DNA of 64,000 nt from Xestospongia bergquistia (taxonomy: Eukaryota > Porifera > Demospongiae > Haplosclerida > Petrosiidae): contig OZ014417.1 of the NCBI GenBank assembly GCA_963965975.1, forward strand, positions 2,709,821 to 2,773,820, in the 5' to 3' direction. Numbering within the stretch: the first letter of the stretch is position 1; every line of letters begins with the position of its first letter. Position numbers and translations under genes: made by a program. The notes beneath the pieces are model-generated. The model saw only the letters and a program-made list of their open reading frames with translations. It had not been told where the DNA came from and ran no database searches. This document shows positions 10,205 through 22,661 of this stretch, one piece after another.

Positions 10205-13200
10205 ATGCCATATAGAAAAAGAAAAAGGCAACAACCACGATCAGTCAAGAAAGTACCTCTACACATTACAGAACAAGAGGTAGAGTCGCCTGTCTATATT
10301 GCCGACGTGGTCAAAGCATTTAACTTACATCAATACCAACAATTATCATGGCAGCTGACCCCGCCAACTCCTGAATTGTCTGAAGAGGAAAGAGAACAAC
10401 TCTTCACAGAAATATCGTTATGCTTTCCAACAGAATATGCCAATCAAGATATAGCAATTAATGTAGAGTCAACAGACACTGAAGAGAAATGGTATCTATT
10501 CAGTAAACTACACTTTGAAGGCAATTTAATAGGATTGTCTAATATATTAACCTCCTCAAACATTGGTAATGTATCTATTAAACTACAATGGTGGTCACAG
10601 GGCACTGTATCTCTTTGTGTTCATACTCATTTACCAGAACCAGCTAGTATAGAACAAGTTATATCAAGAACCACTCCTCTTATTCCATTAAACTTGTATA
10701 CTACTGTTGAGCCATTATTTGAACTAGATAAACAAAGTGTACGAGAACTAACTCGCCTTTCTAGATTAGGAGGAGTGAGACTAATTGCCATCAATAACAT
10801 CACAAGGTTAACTGTGTCCATTTTTGTAGGAGATTTACTAATGAATGAGGAAGTCCCTGATAATTTACCAGTAATGAAGTCTGGTCATCTTATGAAGGAT
10901 ACATTATTTCAGTCACTATATCCTAATATCTTGTCTGACCCAGCTCATCCTCATCATCTTGAAGTGGACGAGTCCTTAGGAGAGGAATTGAGTGAGTCTA
11001 GAACAAAGAATAATGCTATTTAATTAATAATGTAAATATTTTATTGTTTAAATTGCTATATTAGCTATAACAGGCATTGTTCATTAACCTCTCAGTAAGT
11101 GATATCTCATTGTAACATTGTTAGAAGTGGGAGAAGCTTGATCATGTAGCTTGACCATACTAACAAACAAGTGTTCTAAACAATTTTATTCATACCTATG
11201 ATAGATTGTTCCAATCTTGTTCCAATCCTGCTATAGGAATTCAGTATATAGTATTGTTCACTATGTTGTCTTTCTTTTCCTCTAAAGGTGCCAATTCCTC
11301 TGGGTATAGAGCTAAGATATTTCAATTTTATAAATGGGTTCGTACTCACCAGTTACGTCTTCTCTCAAAAGAACTATCTCCTCTTCCCTCGGCTATACCA
11401 GATCTTACTTCTGACTTAATGGACTTTCAAAAGAGAGCTGTACAATGGATGCTATATAAAGAACAGGCTGATGGATGGTTTGAGGAGAATGAAGACACTT
11501 CTCTTCATGTTTTGTGGAGAGAAGTACCAATAGAGGATCAACCCACTCTCTATTATAATCCATTTACTGGAAAGTATGTTAGGCATGTACATAGACATAC
11601 CAATAAACTAAGTAGTTATTTTGTATTTTATTTTTATTTATTTTGTATTTTATTTTGTTAATGTAACAATGATATCTTTGTTAGGTTTTCTAATGTTCCT
11701 ATTCCATCATCTCAACCTCCAAAAGGTGGAATTTTAGCTGATGAAATGGGTCTGGGTAAGACTGTAGAGGTTCTTGCGCTCATTTTAACACACCGGTGGT
11801 CTGGAAATCTTGATAAGGAGATTGAAACATATATAAAGAGACCTGATGAGTCAATGGAAACAGAAACAGTTAATAACACAATAGAAGATGATAGCAAGTT
11901 AACAGAAGGAGAAAGTACTAAAATGGAGGTCGAAAATACCAGTTCCACTCAACATGAGGAGTCAAGTGATCATCAAGAGATTACTAACGAAATTAACAGA
12001 GCTAATGATATGGGATCAACCAGCTGTAGGAAGGGAAGTTCCCCTAATCAAAGTGGAAATGATATTGTTTGTGATGATCCTGCTCTACCCAGTAATGCTA
12101 AAGATGTAGGTCCTGGTAATGTTGAAACTGTTAGCATTTGTGATGAAAATGTGGAGTTTTCCGAAAGAGAAAATGAGGAAGTCATTGACGTTGAGACAGC
12201 TGAAGTAAGAGATAATCAAATTGACGTTATTAGTCTCACTAGTAAAACTGATGCTATCTCTTGTATTTGTGGAGCTAGTAATGATAAATATGGTGATCTA
12301 TTTGTACAATGTCAACAATGTTTAATATGGCAACATGCTCACTGTACTGATTATGACTCAAAGAGAAGGAAAGAGTTTATTTGTATCAAATGTCTACTGA
12401 AAAAGGTAAAAATATGTATAAGTAAGTTTATATATAGAACTATACTTGTTGCTATATGTGGATACATGTAACAATCCAGGTCATAGTTTGTAGGGAATAA
12501 GTTTTATTTTCTGTATTGTAAGCGGAATCACTAAATATGATTAAATAGCATAAAACAAGTAACCTTTCTTCTTGCTATGTCACATTATCTGCATATTCTC
12601 TAGTTCTAAAATCTAACAAAGACCTTTAAGAGTATATATTATTATTCTCACTAATTAATAGGGTTTTCCTCTTTTTATTATAGCCCATATCTTGTGGTAC
12701 TAGTCTTATTATTGTACCAGATTCTCTCTTACACCAATGGCTAGAAGAGATTGCTAAACACACTAATATGGAGAGTTTATCAATTCTAGTATATGAAGGT
12801 GTCTTCAAACAATATCTTAATCCAATACTTTTAGCATCACATGATATTATCTTAGTAACGTATGAGACATTGAGAAGAGAATTGGATCGTGTTCATCATC
12901 ACGAGTTTCTATTAAAATTGAGATATCGTAAACATTACAGTTATCCTCCTAGTCCATTGTTAGGTATACAATGGTGGAGGGTGTGTCTTGATGAAGCACA
13001 GATTGTAGAGACATCAAATTCAAAGGTATAGAAGACATATGTATAGTTTTTAGTCATAGTTAGAAGTGACATTCTTGCTTTAGTAATCTCCTTTATATTA
13101 GAGGAGATACTTTGTGATACATTATTTATTATTTATTATTAGGAGATACATTATTTTTGTTAAGATGTAATACAGAACTTGTGGTTTTGATTAACTTGTT

Positions 13201-16200
13201 AATTTGTGGTTTGTGGTATAAAATTTTCATAGTTGTTAAGGGGTCACAAAAATTGTTTATTCACAAACAAATAATATATAATTATATATTTATATTATAT
13301 TCATGTTACTTTATTACTAAATTTATTACATGTTTCTTATTAGGCTGCAGAAATGACTCACAAGTTATCTGCTGTTAATAGATGGTGTGTTACTGGTACT
13401 CCTGTCCAAAGAGATCTCCGTGGTATGATCAAATAACTTAAAAATAACAGTTGATATCTTAAGTTTGTACTGATTTATATCGAGTTCACACTGTTTTATT
13501 GTGAGCATACTGATTTATCTTGAGTTTATACTGAGTTCATACTGATTTATCTTGAGTTTATACTGAGTTATTTTGAGTTTATACTGAGTTCACACTGATT
13601 TATCTTGGTTCTTGGTTTATACTGAGTTCATACTGATTTATCTTGAGTTTATACTGATTTATTTTGAGTTTATACTGATTTATCTTGAGTTTTCTATTCT
13701 TTAGATTTGTATGGTCTGGTATATTTCCTGGAGTGCCGGCCTTATTCTATTCATCATTGGTGGGAGGAGTTAATTTGGCGACCTTATTGTAAAGGTCGTC
13801 CTCAAGCAATGATAGCACTGTTTTCTCAATTGATGTGGAGAAACTCTAAAGAAGATGTCACAGATGAGGTAGAGAAATACATGAGATCAGTATAATCAAT
13901 CTTTGGATTCTTTTAGCTCAATTGGCCTGAGCGTCATGAGAAGAATCATCGTCTGAAATTTAGTGCTGTGGAATCCTATTATTATCAGAGACAAGAAGAG
14001 ATTTGTACTAGCACATTCTCAAATGTAAGGTTTTATAATAGAGGTTTTAAGACAAAGATATTGTACTATATATGAATGTTGGAACGATAGACTATATTAA
14101 AACCTTATTTCTATGTACTGGATTACATTAAGATTTGGTTCCTCCTACTTAATTCAATCCTAATTAAAGGGTCGTTCTCTTTTGTCATACATGACTACAC
14201 ATAGTGAGTGATCTTAGTTGATATCCTTGACTTTGTGTAGAGAGAATTCCTTTAACTTAGAATGTTTTATTATTAATACATTTTATAATGCTCCAGTATA
14301 TAATTGGTCATTAATGCTTCATAATTTTGTCTTTAGATTGCCAGACAAGTCACAGAGAGAGATGTCACTTTATCAGAGCTTCATCGTTCCCTCATAACTA
14401 AAGTATATAGTAATATATTATACATGTACATGTACTAGTATCCAGGAGTATCCAAGAGTATACAATGTATCTTGTAGTTAATGTATAATTATTAATTAAT
14501 ATCTTATTTTAGTTACTACGTCCTCTGCATACTTTGAGGCTAGCATGTTGTCATCCTCAGTTGGTCAAGAGAGGGTATATTAACTTTAATATCAGCAAGA
14601 AGAGGTAAGAGTTTGTTTATAGCAATGGCTGTTATTTTGTTACTTAGCTATTTGACAATGAATGATTTATTAAAGAAGATGATTGTACAAGCAAAACAAG
14701 AAGGAAGAGAGAGTTTGCGTCAATTGGTTTCTGCTTTCAATGGATCAGCTGCTATTCACATTTTACAAAAGAATGTATGAAAAATTATTTTTGTCTTTGA
14801 TATGCTCTCTCTCCCTCTCAACTAATACACACACACACACACACTAGTATCAATCAGCAGTAGACAATTACAGAGAAGCTATGGAGATTTGGAAGAATCA
14901 TGAGAACAGCTATGAATGTGATAAATTACAAGTAAATTTTAAATATGCAACTTAATAACTGATATTAATATCTACCTATCATATAGCGTATACATACAAT
15001 GGAAAACTTATCAAGTCTATTAAAGGAGGGCCATTCAGCTAATAGCAGAGCTATATCAGATGACCAGTTAGACACACTGGTAAATATGGTGATAAAACAA
15101 TGACATCATATATTGTCTCTTATTAGGCTGCTGATCTTCGTTCTCAATACATGAAGAAACAAGAAGGTCAAGTTGAAGCTGCTGTCCAGACACTATGTAT
15201 AGCAGCAACTAAAACAAGAACAGCTAAGACCAAGGTTAGTGATATAATACTTATTATAAGAGACGTTGAGGGGTCGCCATTATGTTATGAGCAATTAGAC
15301 TTCTTGCAATGGGTGTGGTTTAATATCCAGCAACTTGTCTTTCAAATTAGACTTTCCTCTTTGTATTTGGTAAAAACAAGACGTATCTTTTTGTTGTTGA
15401 CATTTCTAAGACTTCTGTGTCTTAGTTATATTCTACAAACCACTAAATTCACTTGTAAGATATGCCCATCAAAATCAATAAAATGGTTACCATTTTGTTA
15501 AGCCACACCCATTGTAGGAGGAGTGTTAATCACATTATAGTACCATAGGCTATTGTCACTAGTTATTATAACTATAGGCATTTAAAAGTCAGTCAGTATA
15601 TCTTGGAGATGAGACACAATCTGATGAGGAGCATGAGGATATTAGTGATGATGTAATAAGTAGTCCCTCCTTACATGATGATAGTGATATTGAGGAAGAT
15701 AATGATCAACAAGAGACGGAGGACCAACCCATTGAACAACGACAACAACAAGATATTAAGACACAACAGTACCTGAATACATTGGAGCATTTTACAGTAC
15801 AATTAACTATTAAAGTAAGATATCTAATATTTAATCAAATAATAATAGTAATTATAATAATATTATTGTCTTTTAATAGCCTCCTAATGAATTTTGGTGG
15901 TCCTCTGTCATATCATGGGCTATTGAATCATTGAAAGATAAAGAGTTGTACTCAACTCTTGAGAATGAGCTTTATAGCTCACCTGATTATCTCAATCAAC
16001 TCACATTTGTTAGGTACATATATAACTCAGTAATATATTATTGTTGTTGTTGTTGCTACTACTTAATGTATAGTTTTAATTCTTTGACTGGTTTCCAATA
16101 TGCTATGATAACACACATTGATAAATTAGAGGTAAAGTCCATAAATTGACTGTTAAATAGATAGATGGATGGACTAGTCAATAGAATAATAACAAATGAT

Positions 16201-18524
16201 GTAATTCCTGTAGACTGAGAGAGTTGAAATTTTGATATCCTTAAAATGTTTATCACAACCTCCTTCTCCGTCTCTCATATCAGCTGCAACACAGTGTCAT
16301 CTGAAAACCAATAGGATCAACCCCTCAGACCCGTGAGTAACATCCCTGTAATTACAAAATATTAGTTTTATATATAGATGTGATTATTGTGAAACTGAGT
16401 CTGCTATAAAAAATTACGAAGGACTGTTATTTAGTCGTTATCAAATTAGAGCTGAAGAAACGTAAGTTACACAATAATGTTTAGATTATTCTCTCTCTCT
16501 CTCTCACTCTCTTTCTCATGTATATGTAACAGTGATACTTCAAGGTCTATGAGTGTATATGAAAGAATGCTGAAATGTCTTCTCTCCTTTGTCAGTAGTA
16601 AAGGTAATTTTACATTTATTACCAGCTCATCTTTTAAACTATACCAGGTGGTCCTAATGAACTCTGTGTAGCTGGTGTTAAATTACTTAGTTATTTTGAT
16701 TCACTCAGGAAAGAGTTTAAGGTACTATAGATAGCACTTTATGAATATGTATTTCAGACGTGCACCTCTTTGAGCCTCTCTAATATAATACATTTAATGT
16801 ATTGCTCTTATATTGTTGTCTTCATGTGTTGCTAATGTCTGTTATCTGTTATTGTTCTTTCTCATTTTAGTATATTACTCGTCTGTGGATGGCTACTGAA
16901 CAACATGTCAAAGCTTGTGATGAACTAACAATGGCTGCTAAAAGATTCACATTACTCTCACCAGAGGAAGAGAAAGAATTGTCTTCAGTTACTAACTCTG
17001 ATCCATTTATCTTATCTAGGGGAGAGGTAAGTTAATGAATTGTAGTGTATGTACATCATGCATGTGGTAGCATTGACTATGTAGGGATGGCCTGGATTGT
17101 CTATTGAAATGTGTTGGCAAAAAGCAATGAATATCTGATTCAAAACTGATCAAAACCTTTTAAGTTGTTGTAGTATTTCTTCCTATAATAATTCCTTCAT
17201 TATAACTAGAGGTTTAAAGATAGAGATATAGTTGAGCTTTAAAAATGTGACATTACTGTAAGATGATGTTGAAATAGATTTATTATAATACAGAACCTTT
17301 TGGCCAGAAAGCCTTCATCAGCTGTATAGTATGAAATCAACAAAAAAGATGCTAATTTAAATACAAAGTATAGTATACAGTGTAACAGTTCATTGTTAGT
17401 AGGTGTTATAGGTTTTTTCTAAGAATCACAGACACAATTGGTCAAATGTTGGATTTTTTCATCTTTCCTCTCTCGCTGCTTTATAGTTCACTATAACACA
17501 TTAACAATAAACAGTTTAAAGCAAGATCCAGAATCATTATTGTACAGCTGATAAGCCAGTGACTATAAGCTAGCTATGATGCAGTGAATTTCTCTGTTGC
17601 CCAGAACTCATGATGGAATAATTCCACCTTCTCGTCTACTTTTCTATTATTACTATATTTAGTTAATTATTGATAATAATATCTACAAATAATATGTAAG
17701 AATTTTTTTGTGAGTTGGTTAAACATGGAATCTCACTGCCTTCCAGAATGCTACAGCTTTCGATTTTAATTATAAAACACTTGCATTTTTTTTTTAAAAA
17801 TAAGTTAGCAAATAAAAATATTTTCTAAAAAATAAAATAAATGTAAGGATGGGTAATAACAGTCCAACACAAAGAATATAAAGAATATAATAATATTGCT
17901 TGTGTACAACATAATGTGTACATTGGATGTACTGGTATTTGTTTATATTTATAGCTTGTTTCTAAACTGCTCCAATTCATGTCAGATGTCTCTATGGCCA
18001 AACGAATGCTACGTAAAAATGTCCAACAGTTAACTTACCTACAGAATCTTACTAAAATTCAAGAAGAAGAAACTCCTACATGTCCCATCTGTGCAGGACA
18101 ACTCGACAAAAACCAAGAGGTAGATTATCTTGTGTATTATTCCTATATCTTGACCCTCAACTCTCAATCTCTCTCCCTTCCTCCCCTTTCCCCTCTCTCT
18201 CTCTTTCTCTAGTGGGCAGTGTTACCATGTGGTCACTCATTTTGTACTGAGTGTCTATACACTCTTTTATGTCATCATTATCCAACATCTAGATCTATTC
18301 TACGACATTCACTTATTGATGAAATAGAAACAGCCATTAATAGACGAGTTCATTTTCATTGTCCAATGTGTCGGGAATCTCTATTTTCTGATAAAATCAA
18401 TTACATTAGAGGTAATGTAATTGATGATGAAGTACTACCTCCATTACAGGTTAGTCCAACCATTGCTATATCTTGTACAATTGATGTGTTGCTAACTTAC
18501 TATATGATAGTTCTTTTATAGCCC

Positions 18525-18579
<55 letters not shown>

Positions 18580-19629
18580 ATATTATTTACTATAGGGTAG
18601 CTATTCTACTAAGGTAACTGCTGTAACTGGTACATTACTGAAGATACAGCAAGAGGACAATCAGACTAAGTCTATAGTCTTCTCATCTGTTAGTTAGTAA
18701 ATATTACAGACCCACCTATTTAGCATAGATAGTATACCCATATAAGTCTAATTTGTAGGATGGATTAAATTTTAACAAATTGATAGTTTTTTTATTAATA
18801 AGCCTCAAAATTATGATTATTTGAAGCAAAATTTGAATATAAAATTGACAGTATTAATTTACATTCATTTCCACTTATTTGTACCTGTTTTATAGAATGC
18901 TGAAGTACTAAAATTGATCAGTCATGCTCTTAATGACAATCATATCAACTATGCTTTATTACTTAATAAAAAAGACTTCCAGGTTTGGACTTTTGGATGG
19001 ATGGATAGATAGATGGATAAATGGATGGCAAGTAGATGGATGATACAGTGACTAGACAGATAAACTATAATATCATGGATGAAATAATAAACAAGATGTA
19101 ATAATAAACAAATGTTCTTTTGTTGTTTCTTTTAGAAAAATCTTCATGAATTCAAAACCAGTTCATCACTTAATGTTCTATTAATGCCAATGTCTTCTGG
19201 CTCGAAAGGGTTAAATATTGTAGAAGCCACTCATGTTCTTTTAGTTGAACCATCTTTAAATCTTGGAGCTGAATTACAAGCTATTGGTAGAGTACATCGT
19301 ATGGGACAGACAAAGTGAGTTTATGAATAAATATGGCATAGGATTGATGGATAGAATACCTTTGATTTCTCTGTGTTATTTTCATTTTAGAGATACAACA
19401 GTTCACAGGTTCTATGTTGGTGACTCTATTGAACAAAGAATTAAAGAATTAATGTGTAACACTGGAGATATAGCTAAATTTCTAACTACAAGGTAGAAAG
19501 ATATACACATACACACATTCACAAACAGTTAACTTCATTTTCTCTCCTTATAGCAATATAAGTGATGTTGAATGTAACTTTACTCTGACAGAACTACAGA
19601 GGCTATTTCTCAGCAGTCATTATCATTAA
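10205..19629 (+). CDS. SHPRH: SHPRH, SNF2-family helicase / E3 ubiquitin ligase
   Basis: 28 exons: 10205-10991, 11288-11573, 11685-12405, 12684-13025, 13344-13422, 13705-13868, 13917-14024, 14337-14402, 14513-14604, 14648-14774, 14848-14931, 14987-15079, 15127-15234, 15578-15814, 15880-16013, 16074-16131, 16214-16332, 16378-16461, 16533-16603, 16648-16721, 16871-17026, 17955-18119, 18213-18449, 18596-18688, 18896-18982, 19136-19314, 19391-19492, 19554-19629. All phases agree; 1642 aa (human about 1680). Visible: LWREV..YYNPFTG, motif I DEMGLGKT (~376-383), PHD finger C4HC3 (~551-597), motif II DEAQ, the HWW..RPYC region, RING CPIC..CGHSFC..CPMC (~1371-1430), motif VI AIGRVHRMGQTK (~1545-1556). 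Known role: polyubiquitination of PCNA in replication-stress tolerance. ATG 10205 (MPYRKRKRQQ) is preferred to an in-frame ATG at 10124. The linker-histone (H15) domain of the human protein is not seen. Confidence 0.96.
13440..13692 (+). repeat. ~21-bp minisatellite in SHPRH intron 5
   Basis: Imperfect tandem copies of TACTGATTTATCTTGAGTTTA and a shorter variant TACTGAGTTCA alternate up to the 3' splice site of the following exon. Confidence 0.85.
17027..17954 (+). other. SHPRH intron 21 (long intron)
   Basis: The largest intron of the gene (928 bp; the others are mostly under 400). It holds a non-AT-rich stretch near 17290-17335 (GGCCAGAAAGCCTTCATCAG) that looks unlike its surroundings and may be an old inserted repeat. 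No coding potential was recognised. Confidence 0.4.
18527..18571. repeat. (AT)n microsatellite
   Basis: An uninterrupted AT run in the SHPRH intron between the RING exon and the next helicase exon. Confidence 0.95.
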
Positions 19630-19964
19630 TAAATAGCAATCACGTTGAGTTCAACTTTAACACAATTATATTCATATCTTGTTATATGCTATTTATCTTT
19701 TGTTATCATTATCATGTTTTAGTAACAATATATTATTATGTTCACTACTAGCATCATTTTATAAATCATGTTTTAGTAACAATATACTATGTTCACTACT
19801 AGCATCGTTCCCATCATTATTGGAGTGACGTTTGAGGAGATGGATCATGTAGACTCAACATTGTTAATAGGCATACTGTCTCCAACTAACTTAAGGCTTA
19901 CAATTGATTGTTTCAAGTGATACTATACTACCTTAATTTGTGCAGTCAGGTAGGCAAGAACTCT
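19630..19964. other. Intergenic with a ~75-bp direct repeat
   Basis: Downstream of the SHPRH stop. Two adjacent copies of a segment beginning CATGTTTTAGTAACAATAT and containing TTCACTACTAGCATC lie at about 19712-19806. Nothing coding was seen. Confidence 0.5.
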
Positions 19965-20610
19965 TTAATGTCCTCTGTTTCTGTCAACTATACAATACAT
20001 AATGATCAATTTGATACACAGTAGTGTAACATGTACATCAATATTGTAGTATTGTATCCAGCTCCATTTGTACTTGACAGGACCTGGTATCAGATGATCA
20101 TAACCAACATTAACATAGAACTCCACAAGATCTGCTGCCTTATCCACACCTCCTGCTCTCTTCATGATCTGACTCATCTTTTGAGCCTTTTCACGATATC
20201 CTCCTGACTCTATTATCTCAATACTCTTCTTAATAGTTTGAGAAGTCACTTGATAAGGTTTTAGTTGTACACCAACTCCAGTTGCTCCAGCTCTTTATTC
20301 CAACTGATCACCAATGTGAAGTATAATAATTTCATACCTCTCTCTTTCATTTTATCATTCAATTTAATTGAAGAGTCTATAGAACAAAATGTTACATTAT
20401 GTCTATGTCTTACTAACTCTTCTCCAAGACTTAATAGAGCATTAGTATGTACAGATAATAGGACAGAGGCAAATAAGACATTTAAATGTTTGATAGTGCC
20501 ATAGTGGAGCTAGTAGGATTAGCGTTCACATGATTACTGTGTGACACAGCTAGTTTATTAACTATCATTAATACGAGAGGAAGAACCACCATCTTGATAG
20601 TGCTATAAAT
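19965..20610 (-). pseudogene. UDP-glycosyltransferase pseudogene (middle deleted)
   Basis: Two blocks match the intact UGT at 21075-22661 on the same strand. 19975-20290 matches its C-terminal part (ESGGYREKAQKMSQIMKRAG, the FYVNVGYDHLIPGPVKYKW segment and the TM helix). About 20340-20600 matches its N-terminal part (the region of the PGHANPLLALGEEL motif, with substitutions). The roughly 1 kb between them, holding the UDP-sugar signature, is gone, and the N-terminal block has lost its frame. The C-terminal ORF ends in an altered tail. Not a functional enzyme. Confidence 0.85.
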
Positions 20611-20842
20611 ATCAAAATGATAAGCAGTTAATATCCAATTCAGTTCAGCTAGTGATCAGGAATAGTTGTTTAACTACAGATCAGCTATTGTCTAATCATT
20701 CTCAAGCTACTGCAATTTTTTCTTGTCACATTGTTTATAGCAATGTATTTTTAAGCAACTAAATACAATATTAAGTGAAGCAATATATCACACATACTAA
20801 ACAATATCATTAAAGAATGTTTTAAATTTTACAAAAGACATT

Positions 20843-21073
20843 TGTGACCTGATTTGCAAAAAGGGACCACTTCTGTCAAAACATTTGTGATCTGACTTTT
20901 GAACAAACTACTGTTAAAACATCTCAGTTTTGTATACATACAGTTGGTACATATGCATAACTATTCCACATATATGCAAAACTGTTTATTGTTATGTTTT
21001 AACAGTGTTTTTTTCACAAATCAGGTCACAAATGTTGTGACAGAAGTGGTCCCTTTTTGCAAATCAGGTCACA
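20843..21073. mobile_element. Fold-back MITE-like element
   Basis: The ends are a long inverted repeat. About 48 bp starting TGTGACCTGATTTGC at 20843 recur as the reverse complement ending GCAAATCAGGTCACA at 21073, with about one mismatch. A second inner inverted pair (CTGTTAAAACAT / ATGTTTTAACAG) continues toward the centre, so nearly all of the ~230 bp can fold back. It has no coding capacity. Such structure is typical of non-autonomous DNA elements. The right end lies 2 bp from the stop codon of the UGT gene. A target-site duplication is not clear. Confidence 0.8.
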
Positions 21074-21074
21074 T

Positions 21075-22661
21075 TTAGTCCTTTTTCTGCTTCTTCAGAC
21101 AACAGTATCTACAGCAATATTTACATACTTTAACTATACAATACATAATGATCAATATGATACATAGTAGTGTAACATGTACATCAATATTGTAGTATTG
21201 TATCCAGCTCCATTTGTACTTGACAGGACCTGGTATGAGATGATCATAACCAACATTAACATAGAACTCCACAAGATCTGCTGCCTTATCCACACCTCCT
21301 GCTCTCTTCATGATCTGACTCATCTTTTGAGCCTTTTCACGATATCCTCCTGACTCTATTGTCTGAATACTCTTCTTAATAGTTTGAGAAGTCACTTGAT
21401 GAGGTTTTAGTTGTACACCAACTCCAGAATGCTCTACACGTATAGCCCAATCTAACTGGTCACAACATTGTGGTATGATAATAAGAGGAACCCCATAGTA
21501 AAGAGCTTCATGAACTCCATTAGAACCACCATGTAGTATAGCCATAGAGATAGACTTGTGTTGTAATAGAGTAGCCTGAGGAGTCCATGATGAAATAAAG
21601 TATTTGTTTGGATCAAGTTCCATATCACTGACAACATGATGATGAAATTTCTTTAGAGACCATATCACAGAGTATCTAGTATTATTAGTACTGTTAGCAA
21701 ATGCTATAGCTATGTCTGTAGTTGTATTCAAAAAAGATCCCATACTGATATAAACGACACTGTTGTCCTCTTTATCTTGTATCCACTTTGACAAATCTGT
21801 AGGTAGTGGTTTATTTAATTTGGACAAGAGAGGTCCTACATATTCTGTTAAAGGTGAAATTGTCCGTGGGTACTCAAAGCCAATTACTGTTCGTACAATA
21901 ACAGGATATTCCCATCCTTCAAGTGGACCCCAATGAAATATTTTATTACATAGTTGGTCAGTGATCGGTGATTTATACAATAAGGTGCTTTCCATCAATG
22001 ATGCCGCCACCAATAAAAATGGAACATTGATGAGCCTATCCAAAAAGCTTAAGTCATCTGTTTTACCACAGAGTGGTAAAGGATAAGACCAAGATGGACC
22101 TTGGTCTCTCAAAGGTTTATTAACCAGACTGATAACAGAGACATTCTGATGTTTTGCAATACATGGAACTGAATTCGATAGAAAATGGTCAATGATCACA
22201 ACATCCCATCGAGTCAGATTGCTAGCAAAGACATATTCAACAATAACCTTTGAATTAAAATTCCGCCATTCATTGAAGGCCATCACAGATTGATATAATT
22301 TCCATGGATTATTGTACGGGAAGCTAACAGCAAGTTTCTTGAGCAAATGTTCTTCATTTGTCACACTACCAGCTGACAAGTAGCTGATATCTCTCTCCAT
22401 TACTTTGTCTTTTAAATTTGCTGTAGAGTCCAAAGAACAAAATGTTACATTATGTCCACGTCTTACTAATTCTTCTCCAAGAGCTAATAAAGGATTAGCA
22501 TGTCCAGGTAATGGGACAGAGACAAATAAGACATTTAAAGGTTTGATAGTGGAGTTTGTAGAATTAGAGTTCATATGATTACTCTGTGTAATAGAATACA
22601 GCCCAGAAAGAAACACCAATAATTTGAAAGGAAGAGTCATGTCTTGCTTTAGACTGGCCAT
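21075..22661 (-). CDS. UDP-glycosyltransferase (GT1 / UGT family), ER membrane
   Basis: Single exon, 528 aa, the usual UGT length. A hydrophobic N-terminal signal (about 10-26) precedes the acceptor-binding half with the catalytic His in PGHANP (His54) and the IIDHF aspartate near 158. The donor-binding signature runs about 359-403: WTPQATLLQH, HGGSNGVHEALYYGVPLIII, then Q..DQ. One TM helix lies near 490-512, and a short basic tail ends KQKKD, which fits the KxKxx ER-retrieval motif. Known role: transfer of a sugar from a UDP-sugar to small lipophilic acceptors on the luminal side of the ER. The sugar and acceptor cannot be read from the sequence. Lack of introns contrasts with neighbouring genes. 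Two decayed relatives lie at 19965-20610 and 24985-25280. Confidence 0.94.
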   Translation of the reverse strand: MASLKQDMTLPFKLLVFLSGLYSITQSNHMNSNSTNSTIKPLNVLFVSVPLPGHANPLLALGEELVRRGHNVTFCSLDSTANLKDKVMERDISYLSAGSVTNEEHLLKKLAVSFPYNNPWKLYQSVMAFNEWRNFNSKVIVEYVFASNLTRWDVVIIDHFLSNSVPCIAKHQNVSVISLVNKPLRDQGPSWSYPLPLCGKTDDLSFLDRLINVPFLLVAASLMESTLLYKSPITDQLCNKIFHWGPLEGWEYPVIVRTVIGFEYPRTISPLTEYVGPLLSKLNKPLPTDLSKWIQDKEDNSVVYISMGSFLNTTTDIAIAFANSTNNTRYSVIWSLKKFHHHVVSDMELDPNKYFISSWTPQATLLQHKSISMAILHGGSNGVHEALYYGVPLIIIPQCCDQLDWAIRVEHSGVGVQLKPHQVTSQTIKKSIQTIESGGYREKAQKMSQIMKRAGGVDKAADLVEFYVNVGYDHLIPGPVKYKWSWIQYYNIDVHVTLLCIILIIMYCIVKVCKYCCRYCCLKKQKKD

